A DNA stretch of 6,195 nt, from positions 1 to 6,195 of the forward strand of contig JAAYKT010000337.1 in the NCBI GenBank assembly GCA_012522255.1, written 5' to 3'. Made by a program: the position numbers and the translations under genes. Under the pieces are notes generated by a model. That model had not been told where the DNA came from. It ran no database searches and saw nothing but the letters and a program-made list of their open reading frames with translations. Source of the stretch: Clostridiales bacterium. GTDB taxonomy: Bacteria; Bacillota; Clostridia; Lutisporales; Lutisporaceae. The stretch's first letter is position 1. Every line of letters starts with the position of its first letter. Below, piece after piece: positions 1-5,609 of this stretch.

Positions 1-1
1 C

Positions 2-208
2 CCTCTGTCGGCGGGTTTTCGGGATATCGCTTTAGACGAGTTGTCGGTATTCTATGTAGGAATAACACGAGCACGAAAGCAGGTGTTTCTTTCAGCGAGC
101 TCCAAAAGGTTAGACAATTTCGGAAACGAAAAGAGCAGTATCTTTTCCTGTTTGGCAATTATCAATGGTGTAAAACTGGTAAAGGCAGATACGGTGGCAA
201 CTTCATAG
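2..208 (+). CDS. UvrD/Rep-type superfamily 1 DNA helicase, C-terminal fragment (cut by window edge)
   Basis: Only the last 68 codons are present; the frame is open at the left edge and ends at TAG 206-208. Residues 17-33 of the fragment read FYVGITRARKQVFLSAS. This is helicase motif VI of the UvrD/Rep/PcrA superfamily (V-x-x-T-R-A-[RK]-K), whose arginine contacts the ATP gamma-phosphate. Such enzymes move 3'-5' on single-stranded DNA. Only about 35 residues follow the motif, so this is a short-tailed UvrD-like protein rather than a canonical PcrA with a long C-terminal extension; it could also be a helicase domain of a larger nuclease-helicase. The stretch is richer in G+C than the genes to its right. 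The terminator at 302-337 probably ends its transcript. The family call is fairly secure; the exact subfamily is not. Confidence 0.75.
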   Translation, partial: PLSAGFRDIALDELSVFYVGITRARKQVFLSASSKRLDNFGNEKSSIFSCLAIINGVKLVKADTVATS

Positions 209-301
209 GGGTGTGCAAAAGCGGTGCATCTTTTAACGATTTGCTTGGAGCGGTGCATTTTATCAATAGTTAGTGCCTTTGCCAACTTTATAATTATTTG
301 G

Positions 302-337
302 AATAACCTGAAATTTATTAGGGTTATTATTTTTTTT
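302..337 (+). terminator. Rho-independent terminator downstream of the helicase fragment
   Basis: AATAACC (302-308) pairs with GGTTATT (322-328). T309-A320 can extend the stem around a bulged G321. A run of eight T follows at 330-337. The stem is short and A+T-rich, so strength is uncertain. The position fits termination of the upstream helicase gene before the phosphatase promoter. Confidence 0.6.
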
Positions 338-361
338 ATTATAACTTCATAATATAGGTGA

Positions 362-390
362 ATGAAAAAATTTAAATATTTTGGTATAAT
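362..390 (+). promoter_or_regulatory. Sigma-A type promoter for the HAD phosphatase gene
   Basis: A perfect -10 box TATAAT lies at 385-390. A weaker -35 box ATGAAA (4 of 6 matches to TTGACA) lies at 362-367, with a 17-bp spacer. Transcription would start near 397, leaving a 45-nt leader with AGGAGGA at 427-433, eight bases before the ATG at 442. Confidence 0.6.
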
Positions 391-441
391 AAAGCATGTG
401 AAAGCTATTGTGTTTTAAAATTACTTAGGAGGACTTTTATA

Positions 442-1278
442 ATGGGGCTAAACAGTAACAAGTATAAAATGATTGTAACGGATATGGATTATACTCTTTT
501 AAACAAGGAAAAAACAGTTTCGCCGAGGAACAAAAGGGCACTGCGTGGTGCGATGGATAAAGGTGTACATATCGTTGTTGCTACGGGTAGAATTTATGTT
601 TCGGCAAAGTTTTATGCCAGGCTTTTAAATATTATAACACCGATAATAGCAAGTAATGGGGCAATAATACGTGAAGGTCATACGAATAAGACTATATTTA
701 AAAGTATTTTATCTACTGATGTTGCAATAAAAATGATACAATTATGTCGTGAAAAAGGATTGTTTTGCCACCTTTTCTCTGATAACACCGTTTTTACAGA
801 AAAAATAGTGAATGTCTCTTCAAGGTACAGCCAATGGAATGAAAACCTGGAGGATGAGGATAAAATAGGTATTAAAGTAGTAGATGAATTAGAAGAAGTT
901 GTAAGAAACTCTAAAAATGAAATAGTTAAGGCAGTAGTTGTTGATAGTAATGAGGATTCCTTAAGATATGTAAGAAACAGTCTAAATGTTACGGGGTTAG
1001 CTAATATCAGTCAATCATTAAAAGGGAACATGGAAGTTATGAACAAGGGTATCAGTAAGGGTAATGCGATTAAGATACTATGTGAGTTATATGGTATTGA
1101 TAGGAGTAATGTAATAGCTATCGGTGATAACGAAAATGATATAAGTATGATTGAATATGCCGGATTGGGGGTAGCAGTAGGAAATGCGGCAGAAAGCGTT
1201 AAAGAAAGAGCTGACTATATAACCGGTGATTATTTAGATGATGGTGTTGCCCAAGTTATTGAGAATTTTGTACTGTAA
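442..1278 (+). CDS. Cof-type HAD-superfamily sugar-phosphate phosphatase (YidA/Cof-like)
   Basis: This 278-residue protein is a soluble haloacid dehalogenase-superfamily phosphatase of the Cof/YidA (HAD-IIB) type. These enzymes hydrolyse phosphate esters such as sugar phosphates or pyridoxal/flavin phosphates in the cytoplasm. All four HAD motifs are visible. Motif I is DMDYTLL (D14 nucleophile, D16 acid/base; Tyr replaces the usual Gly in DxDGT). Motif II is VVATGR (T48). The motif III lysine is K206 in GISKGNA. Motif IV is GDNENDISM (D229, D233). About residues 85-195 between motifs II and III are the C2B cap that sets specificity. Length is typical for the family. The ATG at 442 has AGGAGGA eight bases upstream. 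No terminator is visible in the 82 bases before the CofE-like gene, so the two are probably cotranscribed. The substrate cannot be inferred from sequence. Confidence 0.92.
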   Translation: MGLNSNKYKMIVTDMDYTLLNKEKTVSPRNKRALRGAMDKGVHIVVATGRIYVSAKFYARLLNIITPIIASNGAIIREGHTNKTIFKSILSTDVAIKMIQLCREKGLFCHLFSDNTVFTEKIVNVSSRYSQWNENLEDEDKIGIKVVDELEEVVRNSKNEIVKAVVVDSNEDSLRYVRNSLNVTGLANISQSLKGNMEVMNKGISKGNAIKILCELYGIDRSNVIAIGDNENDISMIEYAGLGVAVGNAAESVKERADYITGDYLDDGVAQVIENFVL

Positions 1279-1360
1279 CAGAGAAATATCATTTATTTAC
1301 AGGCTTAAGTTATCTTAGTCTCATATTTGGGCAAAAAGAAACTGTTGGGGGGAATTATAA

Positions 1361-2551
1361 ATGGAAAGAACAGTAGGCGTAATCGCTAGGGGAATAAGAA
1401 CACCAATTATCAAAGCAGGGGACGATTTGGCAAATATAATTGTAACTTCAATTCTAAAATCAATGGAGAAAGAAAATTATTCTTTGAGGGACAGGGATGT
1501 CTTGGGGGTTACTGAATCTTTGTTAGCAAGGGCCCAGGGTAATTATGTAACCATTGACCAAATCACTATGGCGATCAATGAAAAATTTGATAAAGATTTA
1601 GTTGTACTTTTTCCGATACTGAGCAGGAATAGATTTTATTCAATACTCAGAGGTATAGCGCTGACAAATAAGAAAATCTATTTATTTTTGAATTATCCTT
1701 CTGACGAGATGGGCAATAATTTAATGGACAAGGATGATATGGATGAGATAGGGATAAATCAATATACGGATACAATAAGCGAATCAGAATACCGCAGGTT
1801 ATTTGGAGAAAAGTTTTTACACCCATTCACCGGAATAGACTATGTGGAACTTTATAAAAATTCTGCAGCAAATGGTAATATAGAAATTTATCTTTCAAAT
1901 GATGTTAAAGCCTCTTTAAGATATTCTAAAGACATATTAGTTGCAAATGTTCATGAAAGGCATAGAACAAAACAAATACTAAAAAAATCGGGAGCTGAAA
2001 AGGTTTTTGGCTTGGATGATATTATGAATGAACCTAATAAAAATCATGGTTACAATCCCGAATACGGCTTACTCGGCTCAAATAAAGCAACCGAATCAGA
2101 AATAAAACTTTTTCCGAGGGATTGTGATGAATTTGTAAATATAATTCAGAAATTAATAAAAGAAAAAACGGGAAAATTAATAGAAGTTATGATTTATGGA
2201 GATGGCGCTTTTAAAGATCCAAGAGGAAAGATCTGGGAGTTGGCTGATCCGGTTATATCCCCCGGATATACAAATGGGCTAAAAGGAATGCCTGACGAGG
2301 TAAAGTTAAAATATATTGCAGATAATAAGCTAAAAAATTTAGATAATGATGCGGCTATTGATGAAGCAATGAGAATAATAAAAGAAAAAAGGCATGAAGC
2401 CGGCGAGGAAGAAAAATCAATAGGAACAACACCAAGGCAACTAACTGATTTATTGGGGAGCTTATGTGATTTAGTAAGCGGAAGCGGAGATAAAGGCACC
2501 CCTATAGTTTTGATTCAAGGATATTTTGATAGCTTTGCGGCGGGTAAATAA
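1361..2551 (+). CDS. F420-0:gamma-glutamyl ligase-like (CofE-like) protein
   Basis: This 396-residue protein resembles the coenzyme F420-0:L-glutamate ligase family. True CofE enzymes use GTP to add L-glutamate to the F420 precursor. The N-terminal segment around 45-63 (RDVLGVTESLLARAQGNYV) corresponds to the family's D-V-L-x-V-x-x-K-x-x-S-x-x-E-G region. Further family-like blocks are YGLLGSNKA (235-243), YGDGAFKDPRGKIWELADP (279-297) and a Gly/Ser/Thr-rich C-terminal block from IGTTPRQ (354) to LIQGY (388). It is longer than archaeal CofE (about 250 residues) and matches the 390-400-residue form I associate with Clostridia. No signal peptide or membrane segment is seen. The ribosome binding site is an unusual G-run, GGGGGGAA (1347-1354). 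No other F420 gene is in the window, so the substrate may be something else. The family is fairly secure; the reaction is not. Confidence 0.78.
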   Translation: MERTVGVIARGIRTPIIKAGDDLANIIVTSILKSMEKENYSLRDRDVLGVTESLLARAQGNYVTIDQITMAINEKFDKDLVVLFPILSRNRFYSILRGIALTNKKIYLFLNYPSDEMGNNLMDKDDMDEIGINQYTDTISESEYRRLFGEKFLHPFTGIDYVELYKNSAANGNIEIYLSNDVKASLRYSKDILVANVHERHRTKQILKKSGAEKVFGLDDIMNEPNKNHGYNPEYGLLGSNKATESEIKLFPRDCDEFVNIIQKLIKEKTGKLIEVMIYGDGAFKDPRGKIWELADPVISPGYTNGLKGMPDEVKLKYIADNKLKNLDNDAAIDEAMRIIKEKRHEAGEEEKSIGTTPRQLTDLLGSLCDLVSGSGDKGTPIVLIQGYFDSFAAGK

Positions 2552-2574
2552 AAAGGTGGCGAAAGCCACCTTTT
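2551..2574. terminator. Bidirectional terminator between the convergent CofE-like and rubrerythrin genes
   Basis: AAAAGGTGGC (2551-2560) pairs perfectly with GCCACCTTTT (2565-2574) around a GAAA tetraloop (2561-2564). This is a 10-bp stem with a stable GNRA loop and T-rich tails on both strands. It touches both flanking stop codons: TAA of the CofE-like gene at 2549-2551 and TAA of rubrerythrin at 2573-2575 on the minus strand. Confidence 0.9.
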
Positions 2575-3106
2575 AGTAATTATCACAATCCACTTCAAAA
2601 TATGATTTTGGATGATCACACACGGGGCAAATCTCAGGTGCTTTGACACCTTCATGTATATGACCACAATTTCTACATTTCCAATAGATTTTTCCTTCTT
2701 TCTTGAAAACCGTACCCTCTTCTATATTTTTTAGTAAAGACAAATATCTTTCCTCATGTCTTCGCTCTATTTCTGCAACCATTTCAAATAGCTTTGCGAT
2801 TTTGGTAAAGCCTTCTTCCTTTGCATCTTCGGCAAATTCCTTATACATTGAAGTCCATTCATAATTCTCGCCTTCTGCAGCGTGCTTCAGGTTTTCCATG
2901 GTATCGCCTATCCCATCTAACAATTTGAACCATATTTTAGCATGTTCTTTCTCATTATCAGCTGTTTCCTGGAATATTGCCGATATTTGTTCATAGCCAT
3001 CTTTTTTTGCTTTGGAGGCAAAATAACTATATTTGTTTCTGGCCTCTGATTCACCTGCAAATGCAGCTCTTAGATTTTTTTCTGTTTTGGATCCTTTAAT
3101 GTCCAT
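2573..3106 (-). CDS. Rubrerythrin (diiron peroxidase with C-terminal rubredoxin domain)
   Basis: This 177-residue rubrerythrin reduces hydrogen peroxide to water in the cytoplasm of anaerobes, taking electrons through a rubredoxin-type iron centre. Residues 1-130 form the ferritin-like four-helix bundle, with diiron ligands at the family positions: E19 (AGESEA), E52 and H55 (NEKEH), E80 and E83 (GENYEW), E114 and H117 (EIERRHEER). The C-terminal rubredoxin domain has C144-x2-C147 (CRNCG) and C160-x2-C163 (CPVC). All expected metal ligands are present and the length is close to that of classical rubrerythrin. The ATG at 3106-3104 is preceded by AGAGAGGTGA (3111-3120). The gene is monocistronic: its own promoter lies at 3138-3166 and a hairpin terminator at its end. 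Rubrerythrins are commonly induced by oxidative stress, often through PerR; I see no full PerR box, only a 12-bp palindrome near the start of transcription. Confidence 0.96.
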   Translation of the reverse strand: MDIKGSKTEKNLRAAFAGESEARNKYSYFASKAKKDGYEQISAIFQETADNEKEHAKIWFKLLDGIGDTMENLKHAAEGENYEWTSMYKEFAEDAKEEGFTKIAKLFEMVAEIERRHEERYLSLLKNIEEGTVFKKEGKIYWKCRNCGHIHEGVKAPEICPVCDHPKSYFEVDCDNY

Positions 3107-3123
3107 TTAATCACCTCTCTAAT

Positions 3124-3135
3124 ATTTGTACAAAT
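3124..3135 (-). promoter_or_regulatory. 12-bp perfect palindrome at the rubrerythrin transcription start (candidate operator)
   Basis: ATTTGTACAAAT is its own reverse complement. It lies 2 bp downstream of the rubrerythrin -10 box, over the predicted start of transcription, where a bound repressor would block initiation. It does not match the PerR or Fur consensus well. It could be chance in A+T-rich DNA, so the operator role is inference. Confidence 0.35.
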
Positions 3136-3137
3136 TT

Positions 3138-3166
3138 ATTATAAAGGAAAGACTATTATAATTCAA
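3138..3166 (-). promoter_or_regulatory. Sigma-A type promoter for rubrerythrin
   Basis: Read on the minus strand, the -35 box is TTGAAT (3166-3161) and the -10 box is a perfect TATAAT (3143-3138), with exactly 17 bp between them. The start of transcription would be near 3131, about 25 bases before the ATG. Confidence 0.8.
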
Positions 3167-3328
3167 CGCAGTAAGCAATATTAATTCTTCATTGGGAAGT
3201 TATTTACTGTTACTGTTCACACATTATATAGTGTTATAATTCTACAATAAGAATTATTAGTGATTGATAAGGATTACGTTGTGAAAAAGCTAAAAGCTTA
3301 TTTCTTTAAATATGAATTATGGTATGAG
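3167..3328. other. Intergenic stretch between divergent promoters, no gene supported
   Basis: This A+T-rich stretch separates the rubrerythrin promoter from the hisS promoters. It contains an isolated TATAAT (3235-3240) without a convincing -35 box. An 8-bp hairpin overlaps it (ATAATTCT 3236-3243 with AGAATTAT 3250-3257). A 17-codon GTG-initiated frame at 3281-3334 has AAGGA seven bases upstream, but I do not call it a gene. Confidence 0.4.
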
Positions 3329-3357
3329 TTGTAACAAGTAATAGCTTTAACTATAAT
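3329..3357 (+). promoter_or_regulatory. Candidate upstream promoter (P1) for the his-leader/hisS operon
   Basis: TTGTAA (3329-3334) and a perfect TATAAT (3352-3357) are 17 bp apart. Transcription would start near 3364 and read through the leader ORF and attenuator into hisS. It is one of two tandem candidates; which one is used cannot be decided from sequence. Confidence 0.5.
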
Positions 3358-3390
3358 GCAGACGATAAAAAAACTCTTTTGGTATTTTTA

Positions 3391-3419
3391 TTGAAATAAA
3401 CCTATGTTAATGTTAATAT
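3391..3419 (+). promoter_or_regulatory. Candidate downstream promoter (P2) for the his-leader/hisS operon
   Basis: TTGAAA (3391-3396, 5 of 6 matches) and TAATAT (3414-3419, 4 of 6) have a 17-bp spacer. A start near 3426 would place the leader-peptide start about 23 nt into the RNA and give a terminated leader of about 180 nt. Confidence 0.45.
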
Positions 3420-3448
3420 TATTTAAAAGTTGCCTTGGCGGAAAAAGA

Positions 3449-3508
3449 ATGTTGAATGTTTTGATAAATACAATCCAGCATCACCACAATAAGCGCTTGA
3501 GACCGTGA
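3449..3508 (+). CDS. Histidine-rich leader peptide of the hisS attenuator
   Basis: This is a 19-codon ORF, MLNVLINTIQHHHNKRLRP, ending at TGA 3506-3508. Codons 11-13 (3479-3487) are CAT CAC CAC, three His in a row in a very short frame located between a promoter and a terminator upstream of a histidyl-tRNA synthetase gene. The ATG has an imperfect Shine-Dalgarno GGCGG (3437-3441) seven bases upstream. Codons 15-17 (3491-3499) contain the first strand of the downstream pairing cascade. By analogy with HisL and TrpL leaders, the peptide itself probably has no function; its translation measures the supply of charged His-tRNA, and a ribosome pausing at the His codons would alter RNA folding downstream. 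I see no conserved homologue to cite; the call rests on position, His run and RNA structure. Confidence 0.8.
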   Translation: MLNVLINTIQHHHNKRLRP

Positions 3509-3596
3509 TTATATCATAGGGCAAGCGCCAAAGTCGTTTGTGCCTATGATGATGATATCTGCGCCATATAGGCATATAATATAGCTTATATGGTGT
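3493..3596 (+). promoter_or_regulatory. Ribosome-mediated histidine attenuator: mutually exclusive RNA pairings
   Basis: Five segments can form alternative pairings. Segment 1 GCGCTTG (3493-3499, inside the leader ORF) pairs with CAAGCGC (3522-3528). Segment 2 (3513-3527, beginning ATCATAGG) pairs with segment 3 (3535-3550, ending CCTATGAT) in a 15-pair stem with one bulged G3542 and a 7-nt loop. Segment 3 can instead pair with segment 4 through TGCCTAT (3541-3547) and ATAGGCA (3568-3574), plus flanking wobble pairs. Segment 4 (3561-3573) pairs with segment 5 (3584-3596) as the terminator. Pairing 1:2 frees 3 to form the 3:4 antiterminator; pairing 2:3 frees 4 to form the terminator. A ribosome held at the first His codon would leave segment 1 largely uncovered and so favour read-through. 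The pairings are seen; the switching order is inferred. No T-box signature is present. Confidence 0.72.
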
Positions 3597-3605
3597 TTTT
3601 ATTTT
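3561..3605 (+). terminator. Conditional Rho-independent terminator upstream of hisS
   Basis: GCGCCATATAGGC (3561-3573) pairs with GCTTATATGGTGT (3584-3596): 13 pairs including four G-U, with loop ATATAATATA. It is followed by TTTTTATTTT (3596-3605). It lies 85 bases before the hisS start and after two promoters and a His-rich leader ORF, so it is more likely an attenuator than the end of an upstream gene. Its 5' arm can be taken by the antiterminator pairing at 3541-3547. Confidence 0.82.
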
Positions 3606-3689
3606 AAAAGATAATTATATAGTATGTTTAAATATAAATAATAAGGTTAATACAGATTTTAAAATCTTTAAAAACAGGAGGAGATTAAT

Positions 3690-4988
3690 ATGATTGAGCT
3701 AAAAAATCCGAGGGGTACCTTGGATTACTTACCGCAACAACAAAAAATAAGGCAAGATATTATCAGAAAATTGGAAGATGTATTTGAAAAGTTTGGATAT
3801 CAACCTTTAGAGACTCCAATTCTTTGTCACTTTGAGCTTTTGGCTTCAAAATATGCAGGCGGGGCAGAAATACTAAAAGAAGTTTATACGTTATATGACC
3901 AGGGAAATAGGCAACTTGGCCTCAGATATGACTTAACAGTGCCTTTTTCGAAAGTAGTTGGGTTAAACCCAGATCTAAGGATGCCTTTTAAACGCTATGA
4001 AATTGGCAAAGTGTTCAGAGACGGGCCCGTAAAAACCGGAAGAAACAGAGAATTTACACAGTGTGATGTAGATGTGGTCGGCGTTAGCTCAATGCTTGCA
4101 GAGGCAGAATATTTTGCTATAACTTCAGAAGTGTTTAAAAAATTTGGATTGGAAACATACATAACTTATAATAACAGAAAACTATTGTCCGGTTTGGTAA
4201 AGGCTTCCGAAATAGATGTTGATATAGCAAGTTCTGTGATATTGAGCATAGATAAATATGAAAAAATAGGTAAAGATGGTGTTTTTGAAGAATTAAATGA
4301 AAAAGGTATTGCTAAGGAATCTGCAGAAAAGCTATTCAGCTTTATAGAAATGGATCCTAAAGCCTTGTTGCAATATTTGTCAGAAAATCCAATCAATGAT
4401 CAGATAGACGAAGGCATACAGGAATTAAATGAGTTAAATTCATATATAGAAGCCGCCAACTTAGATGATTATGTAAGATTTTCACCGTTTCTTGCCAGGG
4501 GATTGGAAATATATACAGGTACCATATGGGAAGTATTTCTGATAGATGGTTCTATTACATCCAGCTTGGGTGGCGGTGGTCGTTATGATAAAATAATTGG
4601 CGGTTTTTTAGAAAGTGATATAGAATATCCCCCCGTTGGAATGTCTTTCGGATTGGATGTCATATATGAGGCGCTAAAAATGAAAGGGCAGGCAGAGTAT
4701 GGCGTGCCTGCACAAATCTATATAATCCCAATGGGAACAGAAAAAGAATGTTTTAATTTAGCTACAATGCTACGGGAATTGGGATTTAATGTTGATATGG
4801 AAATGACTAAAAGAAGGTTAAAAAAGGCATTGGACTATGCAAATAAATTAGATATACCGTATGTCATTGTAATAGGGGATAATGAATTGAAAGAAAAGAA
4901 GTTTAAAATTAAAAGGATGGCAGACGGGAAGGAAAATGTGATTGATTTTGATAAAATAGAGGATGATTTAAGGGAAGCAATACAGTAG
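3690..4988 (+). CDS. hisS: Histidine--tRNA ligase, HisS2-type (archaeal/eukaryotic-like)
   Basis: This 432-residue class II aminoacyl-tRNA synthetase charges tRNA-His with histidine using ATP in the cytoplasm. The N-terminus has the typical NPRGTLDYLP (6-15). RYDLTVPF (79-86) belongs to the catalytic core. Motif 2 is RYEIGKVFRDGP...RNREFTQCDVDVVG (102-131), closer to the archaeal/eukaryotic pattern RY-I-KV-R...RYREF-QCD-D than to the usual bacterial RPQKGRYRQFHQ. The His-specific motif is LARGLEIYTG (268-277) with catalytic R270; the second His/motif 3 region is GGGGRYD (294-300) and VGMSFGLDVI (316-325). Residues 340-432 look like the HisRS anticodon-binding domain, which argues against the shorter regulatory paralogue HisZ. 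AGGAGGAG (3676-3683) precedes the ATG. A His-codon attenuator lies upstream, and a cobalamin adenosyltransferase follows after 55 bases. It may be a second HisRS beside a normal bacterial one; that cannot be seen here. Confidence 0.92.
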   Translation: MIELKNPRGTLDYLPQQQKIRQDIIRKLEDVFEKFGYQPLETPILCHFELLASKYAGGAEILKEVYTLYDQGNRQLGLRYDLTVPFSKVVGLNPDLRMPFKRYEIGKVFRDGPVKTGRNREFTQCDVDVVGVSSMLAEAEYFAITSEVFKKFGLETYITYNNRKLLSGLVKASEIDVDIASSVILSIDKYEKIGKDGVFEELNEKGIAKESAEKLFSFIEMDPKALLQYLSENPINDQIDEGIQELNELNSYIEAANLDDYVRFSPFLARGLEIYTGTIWEVFLIDGSITSSLGGGGRYDKIIGGFLESDIEYPPVGMSFGLDVIYEALKMKGQAEYGVPAQIYIIPMGTEKECFNLATMLRELGFNVDMEMTKRRLKKALDYANKLDIPYVIVIGDNELKEKKFKIKRMADGKENVIDFDKIEDDLREAIQ

Positions 4989-5043
4989 AAATATAATGGT
5001 TATAACCCTCGGAATAGTATACTTTTATAGAAAGGGTGATTTT

Positions 5044-5568
5044 GTGAAGATTTATACAAAAGGTGGAGACAAAGGGCAAACGAGTCTTTATGATAATACA
5101 AGAGTCTTTAAGGACAGTATCAGGGTTGAATGTTACGGCACAATAGATGAACTGAATTGTTCTTTAGGCTTTGCTAAGAATTTCGTCGAGGACACTGAAG
5201 TTGTTGACTATATTAACTTTATACAAAAAGAGCTTTTTAATATAGCCGGCGAACTTGCAACTATAAATGAGGATAAATTTACAAATAAGGCAGAGGAGAA
5301 AGATGTCTCAAATTTGGAAAGGCTTATTGATTATTACATAAGCAAATCAGACAATACACCAAAATTTATAATACCCGGCAGTAGTAAGGCAAGTGCTGCT
5401 CTTCATATTTCAAGGACTGTTTGCAGAAGAGCGGAAAGAAGGATCATTACATTGCATAGGGAAGAAGAGATAAATCCTTTCGTCATAAAATATGTTAACA
5501 GACTTTCGGATTTGATTTACGCAATGGCAAGATTTTTAGAAGAAAAAATATCCTTGGTTAACTTTTAA
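5044..5568 (+). CDS. PduO-type cob(I)alamin adenosyltransferase
   Basis: This 174-residue protein transfers the adenosyl group of ATP to cob(I)alamin, making coenzyme B12 (adenosylcobalamin) in the cytoplasm. The family hallmark at the N-terminus is YTKGGDKGQTSL (4-15), the ATP-binding loop. Next come the GTIDELN block (32-38) and the C-terminal helices with RTVCRRAERR (124-133) and NRLSDLIYAMAR (152-163), which supply conserved Arg and Asp residues of the active site. I chose GTG 5044 over the in-frame ATG at 4996. GGGTGAT (5034-5040) precedes it with the same four-base gap from GGTGA as in the rubrerythrin and HesB-like genes. The protein then begins MKIYTKGG like its family, and the ATG lacks a ribosome binding site. 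The gene starts 55 bases after hisS with no terminator between, so the two are probably cotranscribed. No cobalamin riboswitch was seen. A 16-bp terminator follows. Confidence 0.93.
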   Translation: MKIYTKGGDKGQTSLYDNTRVFKDSIRVECYGTIDELNCSLGFAKNFVEDTEVVDYINFIQKELFNIAGELATINEDKFTNKAEEKDVSNLERLIDYYISKSDNTPKFIIPGSSKASAALHISRTVCRRAERRIITLHREEEINPFVIKYVNRLSDLIYAMARFLEEKISLVNF

Positions 5569-5609
5569 ATGAATTTGTATATAACAGGAAAGCAGAACTT
5601 CCCTACTAT

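Noticed and set aside
52..285. 77-codon open frame on the minus strand
   Set aside because: It lies opposite the helicase C-terminus, whose plus-strand frame carries a clear motif VI. The minus-strand protein has no recognisable feature.
2194..2499. 101-codon open frame on the minus strand inside the CofE-like gene
   Set aside because: Low-complexity Ser/Pro/Leu translation, antisense to a well-supported gene; a shadow frame.
3281..3334. 17-codon GTG-initiated frame (MKKLKAYFFKYELWYEL) with AAGGA upstream
   Set aside because: Very short, no convincing promoter, no pairing cascade or His codons; cannot be told from chance in A+T-rich DNA.
3420..3605. T-box riboswitch, c-di-GMP riboswitch or 6S RNA in the hisS leader
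   Set aside because: There is no T-box antiterminator consensus. The AGGGCAA and GCCAAAG pieces lack the full GEMM arrangement. There is no long closing stem as in 6S RNA. The His-codon ORF explains the region better.
4166..4396. 76-codon open frame on the minus strand inside hisS
   Set aside because: Antisense to conserved HisRS coding sequence, with no ribosome binding site or domain.
3690..4988. HisZ (ATP phosphoribosyltransferase regulatory subunit) instead of HisRS
   Set aside because: The catalytic Arg motif, motifs 2 and 3 and a C-terminal anticodon-binding-like domain are present, and no hisG is adjacent.
4996..5043. Upstream ATG start at 4996 for the cobalamin adenosyltransferase
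   Set aside because: No ribosome binding site precedes it, the extra 16 residues are not family-like, and GTG 5044 has a strong site and gives the canonical N-terminus.
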